Part shown: in pieces, positions 24,848 to 33,283 of the stretch
Layout: each line of letters starts with the position of its first letter
How positions within the stretch are numbered: position 1 is the stretch's first letter
NCBI GenBank assembly: GCA_003599735.1
Contig: QZJI01000046.1
Coordinates: forward strand, 1 to 34,712
Length of the DNA: 34,712 bases
Direction of reading: 5' to 3'
From: Dehalococcoidia bacterium
GTDB lineage: Bacteria > Chloroflexota > Dehalococcoidia > UBA2979
Position numbers and translations under genes: made by a program
Notes under the pieces: model-generated
The model's input: the letters and a program-made list of their open reading frames with translations, nothing else
Told to the model about the DNA's origin: nothing
Database searches by the model: none

Positions 24848-25771
24848 ATGACCATCCTCGCCAGGCCGGACACCGAGGACGAAGCACTCACCCTGAGCGC
24901 GGAGGCGCTGGCCCGTGTGCGCGCCATCGAAATCCGCGCGCGGCGGCGCGCTGCCAGCATGACCGCCGGCAACTACCGCTCGATCTTCCGTGGCGCGGGC
25001 ATCGAATTCTCCGAGGCTCGCGAGTACGTGCCCGGTGATGACGCACGACGTATTGATTGGAACGTCACGGCGCGCATGGGCACGCCTTGGGTGAAGGAGT
25101 ACGTGGAGGAGCGTGAGCTCACCGTCGTTTGTGCGGTGGATGTCTCGGCGTCCGCCCTTGCCGCCCGTCCCTCGCGAGGTCGCTTCGAGGCCGCAGCGGA
25201 GGCCGTCGCGCTCCTCGGATTCTCCGCTGCCTTCAACCACGACCGTGCCGGGCTGTTGCTCTTCGATGACGGTGTGCGTTCCTTCATCCCGCCCCGTCGA
25301 GGCGTGCGGCGGGTGACGCGGCTGGTCGGCGATGTCCTGCGCGCGCAACAGTCTGCGCTGGGTCACACGACCGATATCGGAGCGGCGGCGGACTACCTCG
25401 GGCGGGTGCTGCGCCGCCGTTCCACCGTGTTCCTGCTCTCCGATTTCATTGCGAGTGGTTATGAGGAGTCGCTACGCGGCCTCGCACGCCGTCACGAGGT
25501 AATCGCGATCACCATGGTCGACCCGCTGGATGTGGCCCTTCCCGACGTGGGAATTGTCGAAGTCGTGGACGTGGAGCAAGGTGGGCATGTGCTGCTTGAC
25601 TCGTCGAGCGCCCGGGTGCGCGCGGCGTATGCGGAGGCGGCGGTCACCCGTGCCGCGCGCCGGAAGCGCTCACTCGTGACTGCGGGTGTCGACGAAATCG
25701 AGATCTATCTCGACCGCGATGTGACCATCCCGCTTATCTCATACTTCCGCCGTCGAGCGAGGGCAGTCTAA
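24848..25771 (+). CDS. DUF58 protein (VWA-like), cytosolic
   Basis: DUF58 proteins contain a degenerate VWA fold and pair with MoxR ATPases. The DUF58 signature FSEAREYVPGDDARRIDW is at ~55-73, followed by MGTPWVKEYVEERE. The VWA part keeps a MIDAS-like DVSAS (D98), so metal binding is possible. Length is 307 with no membrane segments, so it is a soluble partner of the preceding MoxR, 8 bases upstream. The stop is directly followed, without a gap, by the ATG of the BatD-like gene. Its ribosome-binding site is weak, which suggests coupling to MoxR translation. Confidence 0.92.
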   Translation: MTILARPDTEDEALTLSAEALARVRAIEIRARRRAASMTAGNYRSIFRGAGIEFSEAREYVPGDDARRIDWNVTARMGTPWVKEYVEERELTVVCAVDVSASALAARPSRGRFEAAAEAVALLGFSAAFNHDRAGLLLFDDGVRSFIPPRRGVRRVTRLVGDVLRAQQSALGHTTDIGAAADYLGRVLRRRSTVFLLSDFIASGYEESLRGLARRHEVIAITMVDPLDVALPDVGIVEVVDVEQGGHVLLDSSSARVRAAYAEAAVTRAARRKRSLVTAGVDEIEIYLDRDVTIPLISYFRRRARAV

Positions 25772-26773
25772 ATGCGCAGTGGGCTAGCCCTGTTCGTTCT
25801 GGCAGCTGCACTGTCTGTGCTCACGCCGCGTGCGGCCGGCGCGCAACAGCCGCCTGCGCCGGTTCTCGGCGTTGAGGTCACGATGAACCGTCAGGATCCC
25901 TCGATCGGCGATCGCCTGCTGCTCACACTGCGCGTACGCCACCGCGCGGATGTCGCCGTCACCGCGACGCCTGAGGCGCCCGCTTCCATCGAGTTCGGTA
26001 AGCCGGCCGTGACTACGTTCACCATGCCGGACGGTGCGGTGCAGACGACGGTGACGTGGACGGTGCAGCCATTCGTCCTCGGGCGGGTTCGGCTCAACCC
26101 GTTCCCCGTCGCCTGGGTGACGCAGGATGGACGTACCGGGCGGTTCCAGGTGCAGCCCCCCGATTTCGAGGTCGTCCCGACGCGCGCGCCGGACGATACC
26201 GCCCTGCGTCCGCTGAAGGATCCGGTGACCGTGCCCGGAGGACCAGCTGCATGGCTGCGTCCGATGTTGTTCGTGCTCGCCGTTGCCGGTGTACTGGCCC
26301 TCTTCATAGGGGCAGGCATCCTGATCGCCCGCCGCCTGCGTCCGTTCTTCCGTCGCATCCGCGGCGGCATCGATGTGGAGCCGGCACCCGTGCCGCTCAC
26401 GGCAGAGGCTTCCGCCCGCGAATCCCTCGATGGCCTCGCGGGCATGACGTTGATCGAGCCTGCGGCGTTTGAGCGGTACTACGGCACGATCGCCGCGGTC
26501 GTACGCCGCTACCTCTCGGAACGCATCGGTTTCAACGCCTACGCGCTCACCACCGAAGAACTCGATCATCGCATGACCGCGAATGGTGTCGACCGCTGGC
26601 AGGCACGCCTCGTCGGTGGCCTGCTTGAACGTTGTGACGCCGCCGTCTACGCGCACCGCTTCCCGGATCCCGCCTCCGCTGACCACGATCTCACGGTCGC
26701 CTACGAGATTGTAGAACTGTCGAGGCCCGGCGTGGTGTCAACTGGTGTGATCCCTCACGGGGCGACCGCATGA
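25772..26773 (+). CDS. BatD-like exported/membrane protein
   Basis: A 333-residue protein with a Sec signal peptide (residues 1-24, cleavage near AAGA|QQ), an extracytoplasmic beta-rich domain (~26-150, with VEVTMNRQDPSIGDRLLLTL), one transmembrane helix (~168-192), and a cytoplasmic C-terminal helical domain with YYGTIAAVVRRYL. This architecture and position match BatD-type proteins of MoxR-Bat operons, though BatD proteins are usually longer, so I call it BatD-like only. It starts immediately at the DUF58 stop and overlaps the next VWA gene by four bases (ATGA, 26770-26773). Confidence 0.8.
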   Translation: MRSGLALFVLAAALSVLTPRAAGAQQPPAPVLGVEVTMNRQDPSIGDRLLLTLRVRHRADVAVTATPEAPASIEFGKPAVTTFTMPDGAVQTTVTWTVQPFVLGRVRLNPFPVAWVTQDGRTGRFQVQPPDFEVVPTRAPDDTALRPLKDPVTVPGGPAAWLRPMLFVLAVAGVLALFIGAGILIARRLRPFFRRIRGGIDVEPAPVPLTAEASARESLDGLAGMTLIEPAAFERYYGTIAAVVRRYLSERIGFNAYALTTEELDHRMTANGVDRWQARLVGGLLERCDAAVYAHRFPDPASADHDLTVAYEIVELSRPGVVSTGVIPHGATA

Positions 26774-27729
26774 TCCCCGGTCTGAGTGGCATCTCCGGTT
26801 TCGAGGGCTTCGCGTTCGCGGCGCCGGCCCTGCTGTTGTTACTGCCCGTGGTGGCTGGGCTCGCGACCATCGGCCTCTTGAGGCGGCGGGCTACGACAGT
26901 GATCGCAGACGGCTCGCTCGCCCGTGCTGCGGCAAGGCCGACTTGGCGACTGCGGCTCCGCTGGCTCCCCGGCGTGTTGCGTACGGTCGCCATCGCTCTT
27001 CTCGTCGTCGCCATCGCCCGGCCGCGTCACGGGAACGCCGTTGCCGTCGCGCTCGAGGAGGGTGTCGATGTTGTGCTCTCGGTCGACGTCTCCTCCTCGA
27101 TGACCCAGCTGGCGGTACCGCGGGTGACGCGCCTGATGGCTGCCCAGCAGGCGGTCGCGGAGTTCGCGGATCGCCTCGATGGTGGTCGGATCGGCCTCGT
27201 CGCGTTCCAGTCAAGGGCGCTCACGCTCTCACCGCTTACCGCCGACCACCAGGCGCTGAAGCAGCGCGCGAAGACGCTTGAGCCTGGCCTGGTGGAGGAC
27301 GGCACGGCGATCGGCCTTGGGTTGGCGGAGGCGCTCACGTTGCTGGGTGACTCCCCTGCCCGCAGCCGTGTCGTCGTGCTCCTCAGTGACGGCGAGAACA
27401 ATGCGGGGAATGTGGAGCCGGCGGACGCCGCGCGAGTCGCGCAGGCTCTCGGCATCCGCGTCTACACTGTCGCCTTCGCCGGCACGACTGGCGCCGCGTC
27501 TGGGCTGCGGGCGATGGCGATCAGCACTGGCGCACAGTCATACGACGCCCGCACGCCAGACGAATTGAAGAAGATCTACGCGGACATCGGCAACCTTGAA
27601 CGCTCGCGTCTTGGCGAGCGGAAATTCGTCGGTTTTACCGAGTACGGTCCGTGGCTCGCGGGGCTGGCGGTCCTCGTACTCCTGACCGAGGGCGCGCTAC
27701 GCGCGACCTGGTTGCGGAGGACGCCGTGA
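26770..27729 (+). CDS. BatA-like VWA membrane protein
   Basis: A 319-residue VWA protein anchored by two N-terminal transmembrane segments (~15-37 and ~66-82) and one at the C-terminus (~292-308). The VWA domain has an intact MIDAS: D106-x-S-x-S110 (DVSSS), Thr in EDGTAIG and Asp in LLSDGENN. It matches BatA of MoxR-Bat clusters, which are associated with envelope stress tolerance in other bacteria; the function here is inferred. The stop overlaps the GTG start of the following VWA/TPR gene (GTGA, 27726-27729). Confidence 0.9.
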   Translation: MIPGLSGISGFEGFAFAAPALLLLLPVVAGLATIGLLRRRATTVIADGSLARAAARPTWRLRLRWLPGVLRTVAIALLVVAIARPRHGNAVAVALEEGVDVVLSVDVSSSMTQLAVPRVTRLMAAQQAVAEFADRLDGGRIGLVAFQSRALTLSPLTADHQALKQRAKTLEPGLVEDGTAIGLGLAEALTLLGDSPARSRVVVLLSDGENNAGNVEPADAARVAQALGIRVYTVAFAGTTGAASGLRAMAISTGAQSYDARTPDELKKIYADIGNLERSRLGERKFVGFTEYGPWLAGLAVLVLLTEGALRATWLRRTP

Positions 27730-29570
27730 ACACACTGACGGCTCTGTTCGGCGAGCCGCTCGCACTATGCTTGCTGGCCGCCGTCCCGGTGGCTGTCCTG
27801 CTGGCGCGCCACGAGGCTAGGCGCCGTCATGCCGCACAGGTGGCGTTGGGCGGTCCCGCCGGAGGTCGACACCGCGAGGTGGTCCGCCGCGCCGGTGCTG
27901 TTTTGCTTGTTGGGGCCATCGCGCTGGCGGCGCTTGCGTCCGCGCGGCCACGCTGGGGATTGCAGGAGGCCCCACTCGAGCAGCGCGGCGTCGATGTCGT
28001 CATCGTGCTGGACATCTCACGGTCGATGTTGGCTCAGGATGTCGTGCCATCGCGCGCGCAGGCGTCCGCCGCGGCGGTCGGAGAACTCCTCACGCACCTC
28101 CAGGGCAACCGCGTCGGTCTCGTCACCTTTGCGGGCTCGTCATTCCCTCGGTCGCCGCTCACGCTGGACATCGAGGCTGTGCGTACGCTCGTCCAGCGTG
28201 CGCAGGGCGAATCCTCGTTGGTGCGGCCAGGTTCCGACCTCGGCGGCGCTGTTGAGGCGGCGCTCACGCTGTTGGATGTTGAGGATCGTGCGACGACGCA
28301 GGTTGTGCTCGTCGTTACGGACGGTGAGGTGCAGCAGGCGGACATCACCGCAGTGGGCGCGGCGGCTGGCAAGGCACGCGGCCAACAGGTGCGTGTCTTC
28401 GGCGCGTTCGCCGCGACCGAAACCCCCATCGCTCTCCCAGCGTCGAGTGGTGGCACCGATATCACGCGTGGCCAGCGCACGCCGCTGGTCGCGCTCGCGG
28501 AACAGACCGATGCGCGGGTGCGGGACGTAGCGCAGGTACCGGGCCTCGCGGTGGAGTTCCGCCGCCTCCAGCAGACGCGGTTCGCCGAGACATCGCGGCA
28601 GGGAAGCGTGGAGCGGTTCCAGTGGTTCGCCGGTGCAGCACTGGCGTTCATCGTCTTGCCGCTACTACTGCCTCGGCCGTCCAGCCGGCGACCGTCAAGG
28701 CGGTGGCGTGGGTTCCGCCGCTCGCCCCGGGCCCTCCGGTCGGGCGTGCTCGGGATGCTGCTGTTGACGTTGATGCTGCTCTCCGGCTGCACCGCATTGC
28801 TGGGTACACCCGTCTATCGTGCCGTCGCGGAAGGTAACCGCCTCTATGCCGAGGAGAGGTACGAGGAAGCCCTGGCCGCGTACGACCGCGCCAGTGCGGT
28901 CGACCCGAAGAGCCCAGCCATCGCGTACAACCGCGGCCTCGCGCTGCATCGGCTCACTCGTTATAACGAGGCGTACCGCGCGATCGTTGGTGCGATCAAT
29001 GAGGCTTCGGACGTGCAACTTGCTGGGCGGATGGAGTTCGCTGCGGGGAATACCGCGGTGATGCTGGAGACCTGGACGGACGCGCGCGATCGGTACGTCG
29101 CGGTGCTGCACCTTGACCCCACGGACGCGGCGGCGAAGGCGAACCTGGAACTCGTGCTCTCACGTACCAACACGGGGCAGCGGCCAAGTCAAGGCAACGA
29201 CGGCGATACCCCGCAAAACGGGGACAGCGATCAACAACCACCGCTGGACGGGCAATCCAGCGACGCCCCGCAGCAGCAGCCTGGTCCCACGGGTGGACAG
29301 CCGGGAGGCCCGCAACAGGGGGAGGGAGCGGACAGCCAGCCGGGGCAGTCACCTCAACCGGGTGGCGACGCTGACACTGACGGTGCGCCCGCGGCGCCTA
29401 CCACGTTCGCTGAGGCACAGGCCGCGCTTGAAGCGGCGCTTGGGGCGCTAGGGCCAGAGGTGTCGCGTGAGCAGGCACTTCGGATCTTGGAGCTGGCCCG
29501 CCAGGCGAACTCACTAGACCGCCTGCCGAGGTCGACGCCGCAGGATGGAGGGCCACCGCCGCCCCGCTGA
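27726..29570 (+). CDS. BatB-BatC fusion: VWA domain plus internal lipobox and TPR
   Basis: This 614-residue protein joins two Bat components. Residues 1-~320 are BatB-like: two N-terminal membrane segments, a VWA domain with MIDAS D96-x-S-x-S100 (DISRS), VVTDGE, and a third membrane segment. A strongly basic stretch (~325-345) leads into a hydrophobic run ending LMLLSGC, a textbook lipobox with C355. Then come TPR-like repeats (~365-465; YEEALAAYDRASAVDP), a long Gln/Gly/Pro/Asp-rich linker (~475-560) and a helical end. The start is GTG 27726, with GGAGG 5 bases upstream. No stop or frameshift separates the two parts. Under the positive-inside rule the VWA and TPR parts would both lie outside. 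It ends 10 bases from the stop of the convergent transglutaminase-like gene. Confidence 0.88.
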   Translation: MNTLTALFGEPLALCLLAAVPVAVLLARHEARRRHAAQVALGGPAGGRHREVVRRAGAVLLVGAIALAALASARPRWGLQEAPLEQRGVDVVIVLDISRSMLAQDVVPSRAQASAAAVGELLTHLQGNRVGLVTFAGSSFPRSPLTLDIEAVRTLVQRAQGESSLVRPGSDLGGAVEAALTLLDVEDRATTQVVLVVTDGEVQQADITAVGAAAGKARGQQVRVFGAFAATETPIALPASSGGTDITRGQRTPLVALAEQTDARVRDVAQVPGLAVEFRRLQQTRFAETSRQGSVERFQWFAGAALAFIVLPLLLPRPSSRRPSRRWRGFRRSPRALRSGVLGMLLLTLMLLSGCTALLGTPVYRAVAEGNRLYAEERYEEALAAYDRASAVDPKSPAIAYNRGLALHRLTRYNEAYRAIVGAINEASDVQLAGRMEFAAGNTAVMLETWTDARDRYVAVLHLDPTDAAAKANLELVLSRTNTGQRPSQGNDGDTPQNGDSDQQPPLDGQSSDAPQQQPGPTGGQPGGPQQGEGADSQPGQSPQPGGDADTDGAPAAPTTFAEAQAALEAALGALGPEVSREQALRILELARQANSLDRLPRSTPQDGGPPPPR

Positions 29571-29580
29571 TCCGCGACGG

Positions 29581-32013
29581 TTAGCCGCGCGAGGCTCGCC
29601 CCGCCGCGCGCGTGCGCGCACCGGGCATCGACCGTACTCCAGCACGCTGGGCGCGCGCACCGCCAACCGGGGCGACGTACCGTGGACGCTCCGGCGTTTG
29701 CCAGAGCCGCAGGATGCGCTGTGCGATCCGTCTCCGCAGGATGGCGCTCACCGTGCGGTAGTCACGGTCAGCGGCGGTCACATCTCCCTCAGATGTAGTG
29801 GAGGCCTCACGAGCGTACCGCTGATGCGTGTACGCCCGTGCGAGGGCGCGCAGTGCGGCCGGTTCACCAACAGCTGGGATGAGAGCCTCGGCCGCTTCGG
29901 TTGGTGTGCATGCGGGGTCAGGTGCGAGGCCCGCGAGATCCGCGAGCCGCATGACCTTCGACCAGCGGGTGAGCGGCGCGGTTAAGCCGCGGAACGGCCC
30001 TTCCCACCACCACCTCGCGATGAGCATGACCACGAGGCCGATCGCCGAGATGACAAGCAACGACGCCAGAATGCGTGCGAACAGGCGGCGACCTGCGCCG
30101 GTGATCGTGACCGGCGTGATCGAATCCTGGAGGGCGGGGTCGCCGGCGTCCAGGTCGTCGAAGAGCAACTCATCCAGTTCGCTGGTGTCGCGTTCCCCTG
30201 CGGCGCTGGCCAATGCTGCGGTGTCGTCGCCGGGGCGCGTCACCACGCCACGCGAGGGTGTCGGGTTGAACTCCACCCACCCGAGGTTTGGGAAGTAGAC
30301 CTCGGGCCATGCCCAGGCGCGCTGTTCGGAGACGACGTAGACCCTGTCGGTGCTGGCGAAGTCGGCAGAGTCAAGCACGAACCCGGCCGCGAGGCGCGTC
30401 GGGATGCCCACGGATCGCAGCATGACCGCCATCGCGCTGGCGAAATGGTCGAAGTGACCGGCCTTCTCGTCAAAGAGGAAGAAGGCGACCGCGTCTCGCC
30501 GAGGGCTCGGACGGTCCGGTTCCAGCGTGAAGATATACGACCCGCGTAGGTAGGTCTCCACGCGCCGGACCGCTTCGTACGGTGTGGCGACAGTGCCGAT
30601 GACCTGCTTTGTCAGCTCGGCGACCTCCGGCGGGGTGCTGGCCGGCAACTGCGTGTAGATACGGAAGATGTCATCAGGGTACGCCGTCCCCGCGTCTTGC
30701 AGCGTATTGATTGCCGCCGCGGAGACCGCGCCCACCGTGGTGTATTCGCTGCCCGGTCGCACTTCTTTGTCCGGTGTGATCGCGGCTGGCTGTGCTCCCG
30801 GCGCGCCGATGATCCGCCCCGGCTTGTCGGCCGCCAGCGGGTCGCCGGGCGCGAGGAGCCGGCGGGGCGGGCCACCCTCACCCACGACCGTGATCTTTGT
30901 TTTCATCGGCCGCCGCACCAGTGCGCGACTACCCTCGGTGCCCTGCTCGGCCTGCTCGATCGTGAGGTCCGCGGGTTTCGCTGCAGCCTGGGACAGCTTC
31001 CATCCTGTGCCGGTGTATTCGTCGTACACCGCCCCACGTAACGTCATCGGCTCCGGCGCCTCGACGCGAAAGATGGGGATGCCGTCCAGCGTCACGGGCC
31101 CCTGGAGCGGCAGCGTGGCCCCGAGCGAATGTACCGGTAGTGACCTCTTCGACGAGATGCCGACGAATACGCCACCGGATCCCTCGAACCGCTGGGCAAT
31201 GGGCGCGATCAGTGTGTTCCACCCGCGCGCCACCGGGCCCCAATTGTTAGCGGTGGGCACGGTCCACGCCGCGAACACCAGCACCCCGGCCACGATCGAG
31301 GCGACCAGCAACACCTCTACCGACATGAAGTCTGGCGGCTGCACCCGCTGGTGTCCCCAACGCTCGACGGCGCGTGTGTACTGCAGTCGTGTCACTAACA
31401 GCACCGAGGCGATGACGAAGAACACGACGGCGAACGACGGCTGGCCGGGCAAGTACGAGATGTTCGTGAGCAGCACGAAGCCGCCCGGTACGATGGCCGC
31501 CCAGGGATTCTTCCAGCGCACCGTCGACCACACGGTCACGTATGCGACGGCGAAGACGGCGAAGACGAGCACTACCACGAATGGCAAGGGGTCAGTGGAG
31601 AAGTCCTTGGTCAGCAGCGCCTTCCACCAGTCCTGTAGCCGGAGCCAGAACTCCGACCACCGCTGCGTCCAGCTGTCCTTGCCGTCGATGTCGACGAGCA
31701 GCAGCGAGCGCAGCACCAGGAACAGCGTCGTACAGGCCCCGGTCACCAATCCGAGGACGGAGCCGGCCCAGCCCGACACCGGCGACTTCGCGACCAGCCA
31801 GCCGAACACCAGTCCGTACAGCGCCGTCGCCACCAGCGAGGGCATCTCGTCCACCCAGTCCGCGGACTGCAATGAACCGACGACGGGCACCATCAGGAAC
31901 AACAGCAGCGTGAAGGTCAGCCATTCTTCCCAGGAGAGCCACCACGGCCGCTGTGGGCGGTCGTCCTCACGTGTTGCCGGCGCGAAGTAGTCGTCGAGCG
32001 CGCGCACGGCCAT
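29581..32013 (-). CDS. Membrane transglutaminase-like protein, catalytic triad lost
   Basis: This 810-residue TgpA/DUF3488-type protein has about seven transmembrane helices in residues 30-255, an extracytoplasmic region with a transglutaminase-like domain (~490-600), one transmembrane helix (~645-668), and a cytoplasmic C-terminal DUF4129-like domain. In the transglutaminase core, the expected Cys is F521 (AGHFDHFASAMAVMLRSVG), the His of HAW is W567 (RAWAWPEVYFP), and the Asp of DPTP is N583 (WVEFNPTP). All three catalytic residues are replaced while the surrounding fold residues are well kept, so it is a pseudoenzyme, not a decayed gene. It is translationally coupled to the DUF58 gene (TGATG overlap at 32013). 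A role as binding or scaffold protein at the envelope is inferred. Confidence 0.9.
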   Translation of the reverse strand: MAVRALDDYFAPATREDDRPQRPWWLSWEEWLTFTLLLFLMVPVVGSLQSADWVDEMPSLVATALYGLVFGWLVAKSPVSGWAGSVLGLVTGACTTLFLVLRSLLLVDIDGKDSWTQRWSEFWLRLQDWWKALLTKDFSTDPLPFVVVLVFAVFAVAYVTVWSTVRWKNPWAAIVPGGFVLLTNISYLPGQPSFAVVFFVIASVLLVTRLQYTRAVERWGHQRVQPPDFMSVEVLLVASIVAGVLVFAAWTVPTANNWGPVARGWNTLIAPIAQRFEGSGGVFVGISSKRSLPVHSLGATLPLQGPVTLDGIPIFRVEAPEPMTLRGAVYDEYTGTGWKLSQAAAKPADLTIEQAEQGTEGSRALVRRPMKTKITVVGEGGPPRRLLAPGDPLAADKPGRIIGAPGAQPAAITPDKEVRPGSEYTTVGAVSAAAINTLQDAGTAYPDDIFRIYTQLPASTPPEVAELTKQVIGTVATPYEAVRRVETYLRGSYIFTLEPDRPSPRRDAVAFFLFDEKAGHFDHFASAMAVMLRSVGIPTRLAAGFVLDSADFASTDRVYVVSEQRAWAWPEVYFPNLGWVEFNPTPSRGVVTRPGDDTAALASAAGERDTSELDELLFDDLDAGDPALQDSITPVTITGAGRRLFARILASLLVISAIGLVVMLIARWWWEGPFRGLTAPLTRWSKVMRLADLAGLAPDPACTPTEAAEALIPAVGEPAALRALARAYTHQRYAREASTTSEGDVTAADRDYRTVSAILRRRIAQRILRLWQTPERPRYVAPVGGARAQRAGVRSMPGARTRAAGRASRG

Positions 32014-33269
32014 CAGCGTGCCTCCGGCATCGCGCGGCCGAGCGCGGGGTCGGCGCCTGAGGAGAGCACGCGGCGCAGGTCATCGTGCGCCTTCACCGTG
32101 TATGCGTAGATCCCGGCGGCGGCCAGCGTCCCGTATACCGTGAGCGGACTGGGCGCGGGCCCGAATGTGTCTGCCTCGATCAGGACGGCTGCCACTTTCA
32201 CGCCACGCGCCCCCAGCGACATCAGTGTGTACGCCCATTGTTCGTCTGTGGAGGGTGTCACCACTACGACGGTCGTGTGACGGCCGAACCGGCGTGACTC
32301 TTCGACGAGCAGGGCCGAGAGCGACGCGTCGCCCACGGCGCGGGCGAGCGCGAGTGATTCGAGGGTGCGCGCGAAGTGGCTCTGTCCTCGGTCCGGCTCG
32401 TCTACTCGGAGGTCATCGCCGAACGTGATGAGGCCGACCGACCGGTTCGCGTTAACGAAATGCCGCACGACGGCCGCGGCGACCTGCACGGCCGCCTCCT
32501 CCGTGCCATCCTCGCCTTCGCCGACGTGGTGCCGTGCCTCCAGGTCGAGCACGACCCAGATGTCGGACGCGGGGTCGAGCTCAAACTGCTTCACCATCGG
32601 CTCGCCTTTGCGGGCCGTGGCGGGCCAGTGGATCCGATTGAACGAGTCGCCCGGCGCGTACTCACGCAGCCCGGCTACGTTTGGTGTCACGTTGTGCGTG
32701 CGGCGTCGAAACCGGCCCTCGCCCGGCAGGTTTGCCGGAGGGATCGCGAAGTTCGGCAGCTCCGGGGCGTTCGGGTAGACGAGGACAGTCGTGCGTTCGC
32801 CGAAGGTGCGGCGGAACGTGAAGAAGCCGAACGGGTCGCTCGCGGAGACCGTCACGGGTCCGAGTGTGTATACGCCGCGCACACGTGTCCGGGTGCGGTA
32901 GGCCCACGACCGTACGCCGCGCGCCCCCATCGTGAACACGCGTTGCGCGCTGTGGCCGGGGATTGAGGACGGATCCTCTACCTCCAACCATACTTTCGGC
33001 AGGATCGAGCGGCTGCGTACGGTGATCTGGCCTTCGATCGGTTGGCCCTGCGTCACGCGCTGGGACGTGCGCTGCACCTCCACCTCCAGGCTGTTGGCCA
33101 TGGCGCGGGTCCAAAAGTACAACAACGGGATCGCGACCACGATCACATAGGCGATGCGGAACAGGAGCCAGAATCCCGTGGCGAACCCGACCACGACGCA
33201 GACCGCCGCGACCACCGCCGCCAGCGTGACGTTGCCGCGCCGGCCGATTTCGCGCAGGAAGCGACGCAC
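32013..33269 (-). CDS. DUF58 membrane protein (second copy)
   Basis: A 418-residue DUF58 protein with two N-terminal membrane helices (~14-55) and an Ig-like beta region (~60-170). The DUF58 core has REYAPGDSFNRIHWPATA near 200-218. Unlike the + strand DUF58 protein it lacks the MIDAS-like DxSxS: the equivalent strand reads VVLDLEARHH, so metal-dependent adhesion is not expected. The start is GTG 33269 with GAGGG 4 bases upstream, 14 bases after the MoxR stop. Its stop shares one base with the transglutaminase-like start. MoxR-DUF58-transglutaminase is a well-known triad in Actinobacteria, Chloroflexi and Proteobacteria, without an established common function. Confidence 0.92.
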   Translation of the reverse strand: MRRFLREIGRRGNVTLAAVVAAVCVVVGFATGFWLLFRIAYVIVVAIPLLYFWTRAMANSLEVEVQRTSQRVTQGQPIEGQITVRSRSILPKVWLEVEDPSSIPGHSAQRVFTMGARGVRSWAYRTRTRVRGVYTLGPVTVSASDPFGFFTFRRTFGERTTVLVYPNAPELPNFAIPPANLPGEGRFRRRTHNVTPNVAGLREYAPGDSFNRIHWPATARKGEPMVKQFELDPASDIWVVLDLEARHHVGEGEDGTEEAAVQVAAAVVRHFVNANRSVGLITFGDDLRVDEPDRGQSHFARTLESLALARAVGDASLSALLVEESRRFGRHTTVVVVTPSTDEQWAYTLMSLGARGVKVAAVLIEADTFGPAPSPLTVYGTLAAAGIYAYTVKAHDDLRRVLSSGADPALGRAMPEAR

Positions 33270-33283
33270 CGTGCCCTCGATGC

